Shown: positions 54,666-64,000 of the stretch, piece by piece
How positions within the stretch are numbered: position 1 is the stretch's first letter
Layout: each line of letters begins with the position of its first letter
NCBI RefSeq assembly: GCF_042186555.1
Contig: NC_133332.1
Location: 126,327,875-126,391,874, forward strand
Length of the DNA: 64,000 bases
DNA from: Aquarana catesbeiana
Taxonomy: Eukaryota > Chordata > Amphibia > Anura > Ranidae
Reading direction: 5' to 3'
Made by a program: the position numbers and the translations under genes
The notes under the pieces: model-generated
The model's database searches: none
The model's input: the letters and a program-made list of their open reading frames with translations, nothing else
Told to the model about the DNA's origin: nothing

Positions 54666-55986
54666 CCTTCAAGGCAAAGGAACAGCAGCAGTGCCTTGAC
54701 TACCTGGAATACAATTTCACCAAATGGTACAGGAGTAAAATCGCACAAAAATCGCTCACAAGTTGCACTGCATAATCACACCTCAAGTCACCACAACACA
54801 CATCACACTAGTGTGAAGCATGCCTAAGTGCTGGACAAATACCCTGCAATCTAAAACAGCCACGTGTAAAAACTCTGTGTCCTCTTCTTGATAATAGTGT
54901 ATGCATCTTTAACAGGGTGAATTCCCATTTACAAAACATTGCATGCTTACAGGCTGTGTGCTCATAACACTTGACATTTGGAGTGAGTTGGGACACCTTG
55001 CTTCAAATAAAGTTCAGTGACAAGCAGATCTTGAAGCCCTCAAAGTCCCCATAAGATTGATCTGCTCATGGTTGACACAAAGCTGGCTATGGACATTGTC
55101 ACACAATAGTAATGTTTTGCCCCAAGAAGACACCATATCACTACAGCTACCCCAGCCAATTATATGCAGCCACCCCTCACCCCTTTCACATTTAGGCATC
55201 TGCATTACAACACAGGAAAACAGACCTTTGTAAACTTCACTGCATGCCTCGGGCATGCTCTGCTACACACAGGAAGGGGGCGTGGCTGAGCCGAGGACAT
55301 GGACAGCAGAGACAGCCTGAAAGACAAGGAACCTACAGACAGTATGTGAAATCAAAACGCTGCTCCACACACTCCAGCATCACTTGTCATATGGGCTGCA
55401 GATGAGTGTGGTAGGAGAAATTCTGGGGGTGTAGAAATACCCACCTGGCGCTGCTTCTGCCTGCTCCCAATTGAACACCCCCCCTCCCCTCCTCTTCGTG
55501 GGGAGCTCTGAAGCCAAGTGACTCCGGGCTGTACACTAGGTGCTGATGCCAGCACAGTGCAGACCGCTGGTTGTGGGGGCTGCAACTACCACTCATAGGG
55601 CCACTTACTGCCAACCCAGGTAGTGATCGCTGCATCCTCCTCCGCTAAATATCTGACATCGCTCTACTCCCTGTCTTTTCCCATCCATGAGCGGCAGTCA
55701 GCGCAGAGGAAAGACAAGCCTGTTCGGCTTCTCTGTCTGCTATAGCGGCCTTGGCCTGGCCAACCGGGCAAATGCCCACTGTGCCCAATGGCCAGTCCGG
55801 GCCTGCTGCTGACAATCTTTAGAAGCCAACAGTGGCAGGACCATGTGAGATCTCAGAACAAATTAAATGAATACAACATGATCCAGTTTCCTAAAAAAAA
55901 ATTAAAAGGACAAATAAATTATTTACTGATCACAACAGCATTAGGATATATTCAGAATAACCTTCAATGTTTCAGAGTTTGATCCA
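54666..55986. other. Interior and right flank of the hAT-like element, no gene
   Basis: No exon or further delimited element up to the right terminus at 55805. 55250-55800 is GC-richer but without recognisable coding. 55814-55986 is AT-rich intron. Confidence 0.4.
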
Positions 55987-56319
55987 AGGCCCCTTTCACG
56001 CAGGTGGACTGATCAGACCATCCATTGCTCTCTTTGGAGCGGCTGATGCCAATGTGTCTGTGGACACCTGCCAACATCGATCCAATCCTATCTGCTAAAA
56101 ACAGATGAGGGATCCGTTCCTCAACCGTCTGGTGGATCGGATGACAGTCTAATGGAAACAGACAGGCAGTCCGTGAACATCCGACTGCCCATAGAGGAAA
56201 TCTGGCTGTGTCCGCTCTGCAGCAGTGGAGTGAACACAGGCCTTTCATCTGCCTGCTCAGTGGGGGTCAGCTGAGAGATTCCCCACTGGGCAGGAGGATC
56301 CATCCATCTGAAAGGGGCC
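55987..56319. mobile_element. MITE with aggcccctttca termini
   Basis: Left aggcccctttcacgcaggtg and, from the right, aggcccctttcagatggatg are inverted. The interior has 'atccgttcctcaaccg'/'ggatcggatg' type words. No coding. Confidence 0.72.
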
Positions 56320-56914
56320 TAAAAGACCCAATGAAAAAATAGCTTGGCTCTCCCAAGACTTCTCAAGAGAAGATAAGATTTGACCATCCACACATAAGTG
56401 CAAAAAAAAAAAAATAATGGATTGTTACTAGTCAACTACAGAATGGCAAATCCACTGGCAGGTAGAACAGTAAATGCATACAAATTAGCTTGATGTCCCT
56501 CCTTATAATACTAAAAGCTCCTGCATGACCGTCTAAACAAGAAAAAAAGAATAACACACACCACCTGGGTACACACACTGTTTTTTAATTCCATCAGAGG
56601 GCTAGGAAAACAAAAAATAAAAAAAAATATAAAACAGAAATCACAGATTCCTGTTTTCACACAAGCAACATGGAAACAGGAATCCCCCTCCCTATGCTAT
56701 TGTATTTGGAGAGGGTGGATTCCCCACTCCCATCAAAACACACCGATCAGCACTGCAGCCAAGGGCTTCAGCGGCTGATCAAAAGCAGGTTTTCCAGCAG
56801 GACTGTTCGACAAAAGGTAGTTTAACGACTTCTGTTGAACAGAGGGGGCTACACAGATCGAAATTCAGCTAGTTCCTGCTGAACAGTCTGAATTTCAATA
56901 CGTGTGTATTCAGC
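56320..56914. other. Intron, no feature seen
   Basis: A-rich runs near 56402 and 56608-56630; no exon or clear element ends. Confidence 0.4.
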
Positions 56915-56918
56915 TTAA

Positions 56919-57365
56919 AAGAGAAGTTCACTTAAAAAAATATATATTATACACACACACTTTTTTGCATGTAAAAAAAAAAAAAGTTCATTTATTAGTT
57001 TTTTTTGTTGCAATAGCCTGGAAAGCATTGTACCAGCGATCAGCAGATCGCTGATGCCATGCAGGTCTCCTGCACACAGTCAGCGTACCCGATTGCCCAT
57101 ACATCCCGTACAGGTAAGCAGATACTCCCTGACAGGAAGACTACTACCACAACACTGTGGTAGTTCATTGAGAACTACAAGTCAACAACTGCTAAGGATG
57201 GTAGTTCATTCATACACACACAGTTTTGTGTATTAATGTCATCGGTCATGTGGACGGAGCCCCACACAGCCACACTGTTTTCAAACAGCGACAGCTAGTA
57301 CAGGAACGTCTCCACCCTAAGATCAAGTGAAACATGTAACATGTTCCCAAAGATGAAATTATCCT
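56919..57365. mobile_element. TTAA-flanked MITE, weak ends
   Basis: TTAA at 56915-56918 and 57366-57369. The left end aagagaagttcactta and, from the right, aggataatttcatctt agree only partly. Donor-like acaggtaagc near 57110 and internal inverted 'tggtagttcattgagaact' words are shared features of this group. Confidence 0.5.
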
Positions 57366-57369
57366 TTAA

Positions 57370-58494
57370 ATCAAATCCGCCTCAATTTGGGTCTCCCATT
57401 CTCCTCTCCAAATTCAAGGATACCATGGACTACAGTTCTCCCTTGGGCACTCTGCTTTCCTCCTATACTCAAAAGACATGCTGGCAGGATAATTGGCTCC
57501 TGTGTACAATTGGCCCATATGTGAGATATGGATAATAGACTGTAAACTCATTGAAGACAGGGGCTGATGTGAATGTACAGTATTGTAAAGTTCTGCATAA
57601 TTTGTTGGTGCTACATAAACTGAGTATATAATTTTATCTGAATGTCCTGGACAAGGTGTCAATACCAAACTATTACACTGCCCATACATGGCTCAAAATT
57701 TGGCCCCAGTTCAGCAGGGACCAGCCAACTTTCATACCATGTATGAGCTAATTGGTTCTACACAAGTCAATAGACTTGTGTACAACCAGCCTGTCGGGTT
57801 TTTCCCCAATCAGTGTCACCGCCTATAGCCAGCAATACTAATCATTGTGTATTGCCATCGGGGAAGGCTCCTGGCCAGAATACAATAGCTCAGCAGGAGT
57901 GATACCCTAATCGACAGTGAATGTGTGGATGGGGGAATCAGTTTTTTTTTTTTTTTTTTGTCCAACCCACTGCGTGAACGGAAAAAAAAAAAAATGAAAA
58001 AATATACAATATATGGTTTATAGCCACATATTAGAACCTAAAAATCTCAAATTCTATTCTATATATTCTGTGTACTAGTGAAGTATTCCTAACACTCATT
58101 CCACTGACATATAATACTATACAAATGGAAAACTTGCTTGTCCAAGAAAAACAGTCTTACCCACAATGCCGAAAGGGTAAATGAGGATTCATCGCTATGA
58201 TATGGCTGCATTTCACCCAGAAATGATCAAATCATGAGCTCTCCAGGCACGCTGTAAAGTCACACTGAGCGGCTAGTGTTCTAAAATACAGAGTGGACAA
58301 AGGTCGCCTAAAGAATTTGTACAGAGTTAACCTTAAAAACAACTCCAGCCAAAAGCAGAACAAGCACCAGAAATCAGAAGTCACTACAGAATGACACTTT
58401 GCAACAGAGACCTAAAAAAAAAAACAAAACAAAAAAAAAAACACAGCTTACCAGTTTCCTTTATATCCCCCCCCCCCTCCACCCCCCCAGAATG
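57370..58494. other. Intron, no gene seen
   Basis: A T-run at about 57942-57959 and A-runs at about 57980-57993 and 58412-58442. Part of 57660-57930 looks repeat-derived ('gcccatacatgg', 'accatgtatgagc') but ends were not fixed. Confidence 0.4.
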
Positions 58495-58502
58495 CCCTAA
58501 AG

Positions 58503-58638
58503 CAGGGATATGCAATTAGCAGACCTCCAGCTGTTGCAGAACTACAAGTCCCATGAGGCATAGCAAGACTGACAGCCACAAGCATGATGGGACTAGTAGT
58601 TTTGCAACGGCTGGAGGACCGTTTATTGCATATCCCTG
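58503..58638. mobile_element. 136-bp hAT MITE
   Basis: Ends cagggatatgcaattagc and, from the right, cagggatatgcaataaac are inverted. The exact 8-bp duplication ccctaaag lies at 58495-58502 and 58639-58646. The interior pairs 'ctacaagtcccatgaggca' with 'gcatgatgggactagtag'. Same length as the hAT MITE at 6551-6686 but a different family. Confidence 0.92.
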
Positions 58639-58646
58639 CCCTAAAG

Positions 58647-59307
58647 GCACAACCTTTTAGTTTTGGACAGAGTGTGGAGGAATCAGAATACCTGTCACCT
58701 TTTATTGCTGTCTGTGTCCCCGTTAGGGAGATTCACCCCCTTTGTCCAGCTTACCATTATCATCGAAGGTGAAAGGAAGAGAAAATCCCAAATTTTGGAT
58801 TGACACCTGAACAGTAATAGAGGGGAAATCTTCCAATGGGAACATTAGTTCTGGTGACACCCCAGGATTCCTTCACTTTTGGAAGGATTTTCCCTTACTT
58901 TCCATTTTGGCTATGGGACAGGAAGTAAATTGAAATCTTCCCTACGGGGCTCAAAAAAAACTGACAGGGGTTAGAACTTTCCATTACTCTATACGAAATT
59001 AAAAAAAAAAAAAAAAACCCTTAGGGTTCAGATCCAGCAGGGATTCTCTCTTCAGTACATAACCTTGTGACCGCACTTCCTCTAATGTGTGCATTCTCTA
59101 GTCAGGAGACATTTTTATAAAAGAGAAAACTCACATGCTAAAGGTCCAAAACATTATATGGAAAAGCTGCTAGCACAATACTCGGGCCAAGTATTACAGT
59201 ATAGAAAGAAACTGCAGCACTGGAAAATTACAAAATAAAAGATAACACCACTCAATACAAATATTTGTGCCAATATGGACAGGATTAGATGCATTTCCAG
59301 ATCCCAC
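58647..59307. other. Intron, no feature seen
   Basis: No exon or element end recognised; an A-run at about 59000-59015. Confidence 0.4.
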
Positions 59308-59311
59308 TTAA

Positions 59312-59786
59312 AGCGGGGTTCCACCCAAATTTTGAACAATATCTGTATGTATTCTCTTCCTTGCCTAGATGCTGACATGCCGTAAAAAAAATTTAAATCG
59401 CCGTAATTACCGTTTATTTTTCTATTCTTCTTTGCACTTCCTGGTTCTCCTCCCATGGGAGTAGGCGTGTTTCTAGCCTCTCCCAGACTCCTGGGAGCTA
59501 GTCTCAGGCTTCCCAGGATGCCACTGAGCATGTGCGGGAACGAGCGGTGAATGCTGGGAGCACAGCATTCACCACATCCAGGAAATAAATGCTTGTGGGC
59601 TTCAAATGCCCACAATGAAGATGGAAACCGCCTGCAGTGAATAATATAAGTTATTCTTTCCGACGAAATCTGACACAGGCGGACATATTACACACAATAT
59701 GTGAGTATGTAATGCTGAGAAGAAAAGTTTGTGAATGAACTCAAAAAAAACAAAAAAAAAAAACCATAGATAGTTGGACCCCCGCT
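59312..59786. mobile_element. TTAA-flanked MITE
   Basis: TTAA at 59308-59311 and 59787-59790; ends agcggggttccaccca and, from the right, agcgggggtccaacta. Internal inverted words such as 'gtgaatgctgggagcacagc'. No transposase. Confidence 0.75.
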
Positions 59787-59916
59787 TTAACTTAGACATG
59801 ATCATAATGGGATTCCCCTTTAAAAGTGACTGTGCTCAAATAAATGAAACAATTCATATAAGATAATGCATCAATACATGTACCCAGGGGCTGGAAGGCT
59901 GAAAGTTGGAAAAGAC

Positions 59917-60188
59917 TAAGAGCCCATTCACACAGGGACGACTTGTCAGGCGACCTAGTCGCCTGACAAGTCGCCTCCCGTTCTGTGCTATGGAACCGTT
60001 CTAAGGGGAGCGACGCAAGTCGCTCCAACTTAGAAAAAGGTTCCTGTACGACTTCGGGGGCGACTTGGGGCGACTTGCATAGACTTCTATACAGAAGTCG
60101 TTTTGCAAGTCGCCCGGGCAGTCGTTTGCAGGTCGCCTCGCTGAGGCGACCTGCAAGTCGTGTTGCCCCTGTGTGAATGGGGTCTTAC
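59917..60188. mobile_element. MITE with cccattcacacagggac termini and gacttg repeats
   Basis: Left taagagcccattcacacagg and, from the right, taagaccccattcacacagg. The interior is dominated by inverted 'gcgacttg', 'caagtcgc' and 'aggcgacct' words, giving strong self-complementarity (for example 'ggcgacctagtcgcctgaca'). Confidence 0.82.
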
Positions 60189-60763
60189 TATGTAACTAAG
60201 TGGGCTTCACTATGGTCAGCTTTCTTTCCGGTTTCCATGTACTCGAGAGATAGCAATTAAAAGATCGGATTGGATGTCCATTTGGCTGTGGTGCTGGCCA
60301 GCTGATATTTTTTCATCCCTAACACAAGCTGGCTACCCCCTCCCCCAGCTTCAATCCTGTTTTAAGTAGAATTCCAGCCCAGACCTAACTAGCTAAACCA
60401 CTTCCCACCCAGCCTATAGTAATATAGCGGATGAAGCAGGAGCTCTGCTATTCTGGGTGGACGTATGATGTCCTCCCAGGATCGGGCCGCGCTGCAGATG
60501 TCACCCTGATGATGATAGATCAGTGTATCAGGTCGCTGTTGGTACCATTTGATCATTGAGACCAATTACAGCAAATCACAAGGCAATGGTACACAATGAA
60601 TGACTTCCAGTCACAGCCAGTCATTGTGTAGTAAATACAAATAAAGCAATCAGCGCAAAAAATAATTCCTAAATAAGCTAAAAACTAATGCAGCTAGCAC
60701 AAAAAGATCATCACATAATCCAAGTAAAATGCCTAAGGTAAAGTGCAGCGCAAAAACAGGTAA
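60189..60763. other. Intron with repeat-like sequence, no gene
   Basis: From about 60395 ('aaccacttcccacccagcc') the sequence resembles the end of a dispersed non-autonomous element that probably continues past the palindrome at 60764-61107. Limits not fixed. Confidence 0.35.
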
Positions 60764-61107
60764 ATTAAAAATGCAATGATAAATGCAGTATTAAAAAAGC
60801 AAAATCACAAAAAAGTCCAACAAGAGGGGAAGAGGATCAAAAGTCTCAGCAAGCACCAAGAGGATTCCACATGACAATCGCACAATTCAAGGAAGTAAAT
60901 GGTGACTGATCCTCCACCTTCAGAGCCATCGTTTCGCTCACCTTAAGGACTGGACCACTGAATTAACAGATGGTCAAATAGGCAGGTCCCTTCATAGGGT
61001 AAATGATCCAGGCAAAGACGGGCACTCCACTCTGTCACCATTATCTTCCTTGAATTGTTGGGCTTTTTGTGATTGCTTTTTTAATACTGCATTTATCATT
61101 GCATTTT
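60764..61107. repeat. Fold-back unit with ~55-bp arms
   Basis: The left arm 'aaatgcaatgataaatgcag' and 'aaaagcaaaatcacaaaaa' is mirrored by the right 'ttttgtgattgcttttttaa' and 'ctgcatttatcattgcattt'. The spacer is about 230 bp with no coding. Probably a MITE nested in an older repeat. Confidence 0.78.
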
Positions 61108-63279
61108 CTTCCCTGTTCCCTTATGCATTCATTGTGTAGATCTCTGAGATTGGTCAATGGTACTGGCAGGTCCAATCACAGTGCATCTATACAATGTGAT
61201 AGCTGTGGCCAATCACAGCTTCACAATAGTACACACTGGATGAATTGATGTCAATCATAAAAATGGTTACTTATAACCATGATATTCCTTGTTATAAGCA
61301 CTATAACACTGTTATAGTGTGTAAACAAAACAAAAAAAAAAAGTTAAAATTAATTTTTTTACATACTGTCACCAGTGTATCACCAGCACACCAGTTATAT
61401 GATAATGCTGCACTGCACTGGTGACAGTATGTAAAAAATAAATAAATAAAACACTACCAATCATTGTGTTCATTCAGAAAAGTAAAGGGCCAGTAAATTT
61501 TACCAGCCCCTTCTCCCACTCTAAATCGTGATAGAAACCTACACAGCAGCTGGTGGGAGGAGAATAGAGGAGGGGAAGCTGTCAGCTCTGCCAGGAGGTG
61601 GGAGGGGAACCAAAGGAGCACACAGGGTGGCCCGGGCAGCAAAAAGAAGGGGAACTTGGACAGTAGTGGTGACATTTACTGGAACCAATCCCCTATAATT
61701 CTCCTCCTGCAGCAGCTGAATGCCGATGGGAGGGAAAGGAGGAGAAGCTGGCTTACAGCTGCTACAGGGGGAAAACACAGGAGATAGGTCCCAGTAAATG
61801 CCACCCCCACTCCTGTCCAAATCCTGGGGGTTGGCAAGGAAGGAACGCAATTTACCCATCTACCTGGTACCTGCCCATGATCGATGGATTGCCAACCCCA
61901 GTGCTACAGGAACTAAAGAAAACACGGGACAGAGATAAGGAGAAGGGGGCTGGTAAAAGCAAGTATTTTGGAGGCTCCGGAAATAGAAGGTTAGAAACTT
62001 ATGATGTTGGGGTGAACCAATGAATATCGTAATCTGCACCACCATCTCATATCTAATATATTTACACTGCCTTTCTTCAGATCATCAATCTTCAAAATAG
62101 GAACCATGATAAATTAATACCAAATAAATACTAGTTTGTGTGTGCAATTATATACATGCGCACCTACATATATACTGAATATATTTTGTGGCTATTGGGG
62201 CATATATTTAAATGAAAGCTTTTGTACTTGGAGTTTAGCTTTACACAATTATAAATATAATGTACACACAATTCATTTATTATCGAGCAATAAAAGGCAT
62301 TGACAGGCTCATCCGTCCATTTTGCACAATGCACAGTTTTCATGCCATGCCATTATTGATCAGCTTGTCAGATAATGACACAACATGACTGTATTAAAGA
62401 TCGATCCCTGCATCTTTGAAAGGGAGGACAAAATTGTGCAGCCGTCAGCCCACTTTACTGGTTCCAGACAAGAGGTTCTGCTCTTTGTATTCCATTTGTG
62501 GCAGTTCATTTCCATAGACTGTAAGAAAGCGGATCTGACGAGCGAAGTTCTGCTTACATATAACAACTAATGGATTCATGCTGTAGCCTAGTCAGTATTA
62601 AAAGTGAAACATAAAAAGAGATTCTAAAAACTTCAATTATGAACAGCCAATATAAAAGGCAGGATAGAGCATAAGACACAACTTGCAGCTTTGAAGGAAG
62701 GGAAATGGTATGCACTTTATCATCATCATGTCAGCGTTCCGCTTTATGTTCAGGAATATACCAATTCAAATTCAAGCCTGCAAAAACAGACACCAATAAT
62801 GTTGGTGGCATATGCTGTGCTGCCAATGAGGTTGATTTACTACACAGGTAGAGCATGCTCACCTTTAAAGTTAGGGGTGAAACCGAAAATGAAGGATGCA
62901 CTAGGCCGAAACCCGAAAGCGATACCGAAAATGACAGTTTTTAAAAAATATTTATATTTTTAAATACAATTGTATTATATTCAACTTTTTAATTAATATC
63001 ATCAATTTAAATTAATATGACATTTATTCTTGGCCATTATTGGCACCTTTAGTGCAAGAAAGGTCAAGAAAAATGCAGTCTGCAGTCTCTGACCATCTCT
63101 TGTATCATGTTCCCAGTCTCATACAAACTCTTGTATCATGTCTGCAATCTCTTACTTAAACACATTGCTAATAGTATTAGCAAAATTTCCATTCGGCACA
63201 CCTCTAGCAGACATGACGCAGGAGACAGTCAGAGACTGCAGACATGATACAAGAGATCTACATAATGCTTGGGTAGTAT
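61108..63279. other. Intron, no gene seen
   Basis: A hairpin 'catactgtcaccagtg' / 'cactggtgacagtatg' spans about 61361-61434. About 62870-62945 has repeated 'ccgaaa' words typical of a hAT-type repeat edge. About 63060-63250 contains direct and inverted 'tcttgtatcatgtc' / 'gacatgatacaaga' copies. No exon was recognised, including any start-codon exon for the flippase gene. Confidence 0.4.
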
Positions 63280-63281
63280 TA

Positions 63282-63715
63282 TGCCCTGTACACACGGTCG
63301 GACATTGATCGGACATTCCGACCACAAAATCCATGGATTTTTTTCCGACGGATGTTGGCTCAAACTTGTCTTACATACACACGGTCAGACAAAGTTGTCA
63401 GAAAATACGATCGTTCTGAACGTGGTGACGTAAAACACGTACGTCGGGACTATAAACGGGTCAGTAGCCAATAGCTTTCGTCTCTTAATTTATTCTGAGC
63501 ATGCGTGGCACTTTGTGCGTCAGATTTGTGTACACATGATTGGAATTTCCGACAATGGATTTTGTTGTCTGAAAATTTTATAGCCTGCTCTCAAACATTG
63601 TGTATCGGAAATTCCTATGGAAAATGTGTGATGGAGCCCACACACAGTCGGAATTTCCGAAACGAGGTCCTATCACACATTTTCCGACGGAAAATCCTAT
63701 CGTGTGTACAGGGCA
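63282..63715. mobile_element. gtgtacacac-type MITE with TTA duplication
   Basis: Left end tgccctgtacacacggtcgg and right end cgtgtgtacagggca are inverted. TTA occurs at 63279-63281 and 63716-63718, fitting the TWA duplications of Harbinger-like transposons. The interior repeats 'cggaatttccga', 'cacattttcc' and 'gacggaaaatcc' words. Confidence 0.8.
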
Positions 63716-63718
63716 TTA

Positions 63719-64000
63719 GAGTAAATGTTCACTTTCTTTTACACAATTCATTAGGATAAGTGAAAATGCACTTTGAAAGTTAACATGCTTTAGAAAATCA
63801 GGGTCATTGCACACTAGACCACAGCACTGCGGTATACAAAGATTAAAGTTCAGTATACATGTTCCACTTCCACCAAAAAGACTAAAGAGTCATGGGATGC
63901 TGGCAGCAAATACAACAAACTGTTTACCTTATGACTACTCGATCTTTAGACTTTTTAGCAAAAATGCTAATTCATTCTGAACTGAAAAGGACCTTTAAAC
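63719..64000. other. Intron or flank, no feature
   Basis: AT-rich sequence to the window end. No exon, RNA gene or transposon end recognised. Confidence 0.4.

Larger units (their letters stand above)
52612..55805. mobile_element. hAT-like element with 8-bp duplication, hosting later insertions
   Basis: The left terminus caggcccagactggg and the right, reversed caggcccggactggcc, are inverted. An exact 8-bp duplication ctgctgac lies at 52604-52611 and 55806-55813. The 3.2-kb interior has no recognisable hAT transposase. It contains a CR1 fragment (53871-54665), a MITE inside that, and two further MITE-like units at 53158-53558. The original element was therefore probably short and non-autonomous. 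Confidence 0.8.

Noticed and set aside
37000..64000. Start-codon exon of the flippase gene
   Set aside because: I looked on the minus strand for an ATG-led short exon with a donor in phase 0 next to a CpG-rich stretch. CpG-rich parts here (40240-40560, 44500-44690, 49700-50100) belong to repeats, so nothing could be supported.

Overview
This window reads as intronic DNA from a large vertebrate genome, most likely a frog and perhaps a ranid-type one. The evidence is three short spliced coding exons of a vertebrate P4-ATPase set in about 64 kb packed with transposons typical of amphibians: DIRS-like tyrosine-recombinase elements, L1-like and CR1-like LINEs, Tc1-like transposons, hAT MITEs and many TTAA-flanked MITEs, several carrying termini of the gtgtacacac(g)gtcgga type. 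The species call is inference. No bacterial, viral or CRISPR-like content was seen.

Host gene. Three consecutive in-phase exons lie on the minus strand: 36860-36979, 10353-10442 and 686-766. They have AG/GT borders and spell a continuous N-terminal segment of a class-6 P4-ATPase, from the cytosolic N-terminus through membrane helices 1 and 2. The segment best fits ATP11C, a plasma-membrane aminophospholipid flippase. Introns are about 26.4 kb and 9.6 kb. The start-codon exon was not found and probably lies above 64000; the next exon would lie below position 1.

Layout. 1-5.9 kb: exon 686-766, a deleted DIRS-like element (1160-2775), a fold-back element (2981-3694) and MITEs. 6.1-7.9 kb: a nearly full-length Tc1-like element broken by a hAT MITE. 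8.7-9.9 kb: a second fold-back element whose loop carries a TATA box and a poly(A) signal. 10.35 kb: exon. 11.4-13.25 kb: a Tc1-like element containing a TTAA MITE that itself contains another MITE. 14.4-27.5 kb: the main nest. A Tc1-like 3' end was split by a full-length L1-like LINE (14637-27390, 15-bp target-site duplication, poly-A tail). That LINE was then split by a TTAA MITE (18181-18688) and by a 5.6-kb DIRS-like element (21223-26826). 27.8-34 kb: MITEs and featureless intron. 34-36.5 kb: an LTR-like unit with an inverted duplication of its end, then a CR1-like 3' end. 36.86 kb: exon. 38-43.7 kb: a tandemly repeated element hosting a 964-bp hAT MITE, then a 5'-truncated L1-like LINE. 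45.5-50.6 kb: a TTAA MITE swollen by a degenerate DIRS-like element. 52.6-55.8 kb: a hAT-like element (8-bp duplication) hosting a CR1 fragment and MITEs. 56-64 kb: further MITEs and palindromes.

How it fits together. Only the P4-ATPase exons look like functional host coding sequence. All transposon reading frames recognised carry stops, frameshifts or deletions, although the DIRS-like element at 21-27 kb is close to intact. Target-site duplications and restored reading frames give a readable order of insertions.
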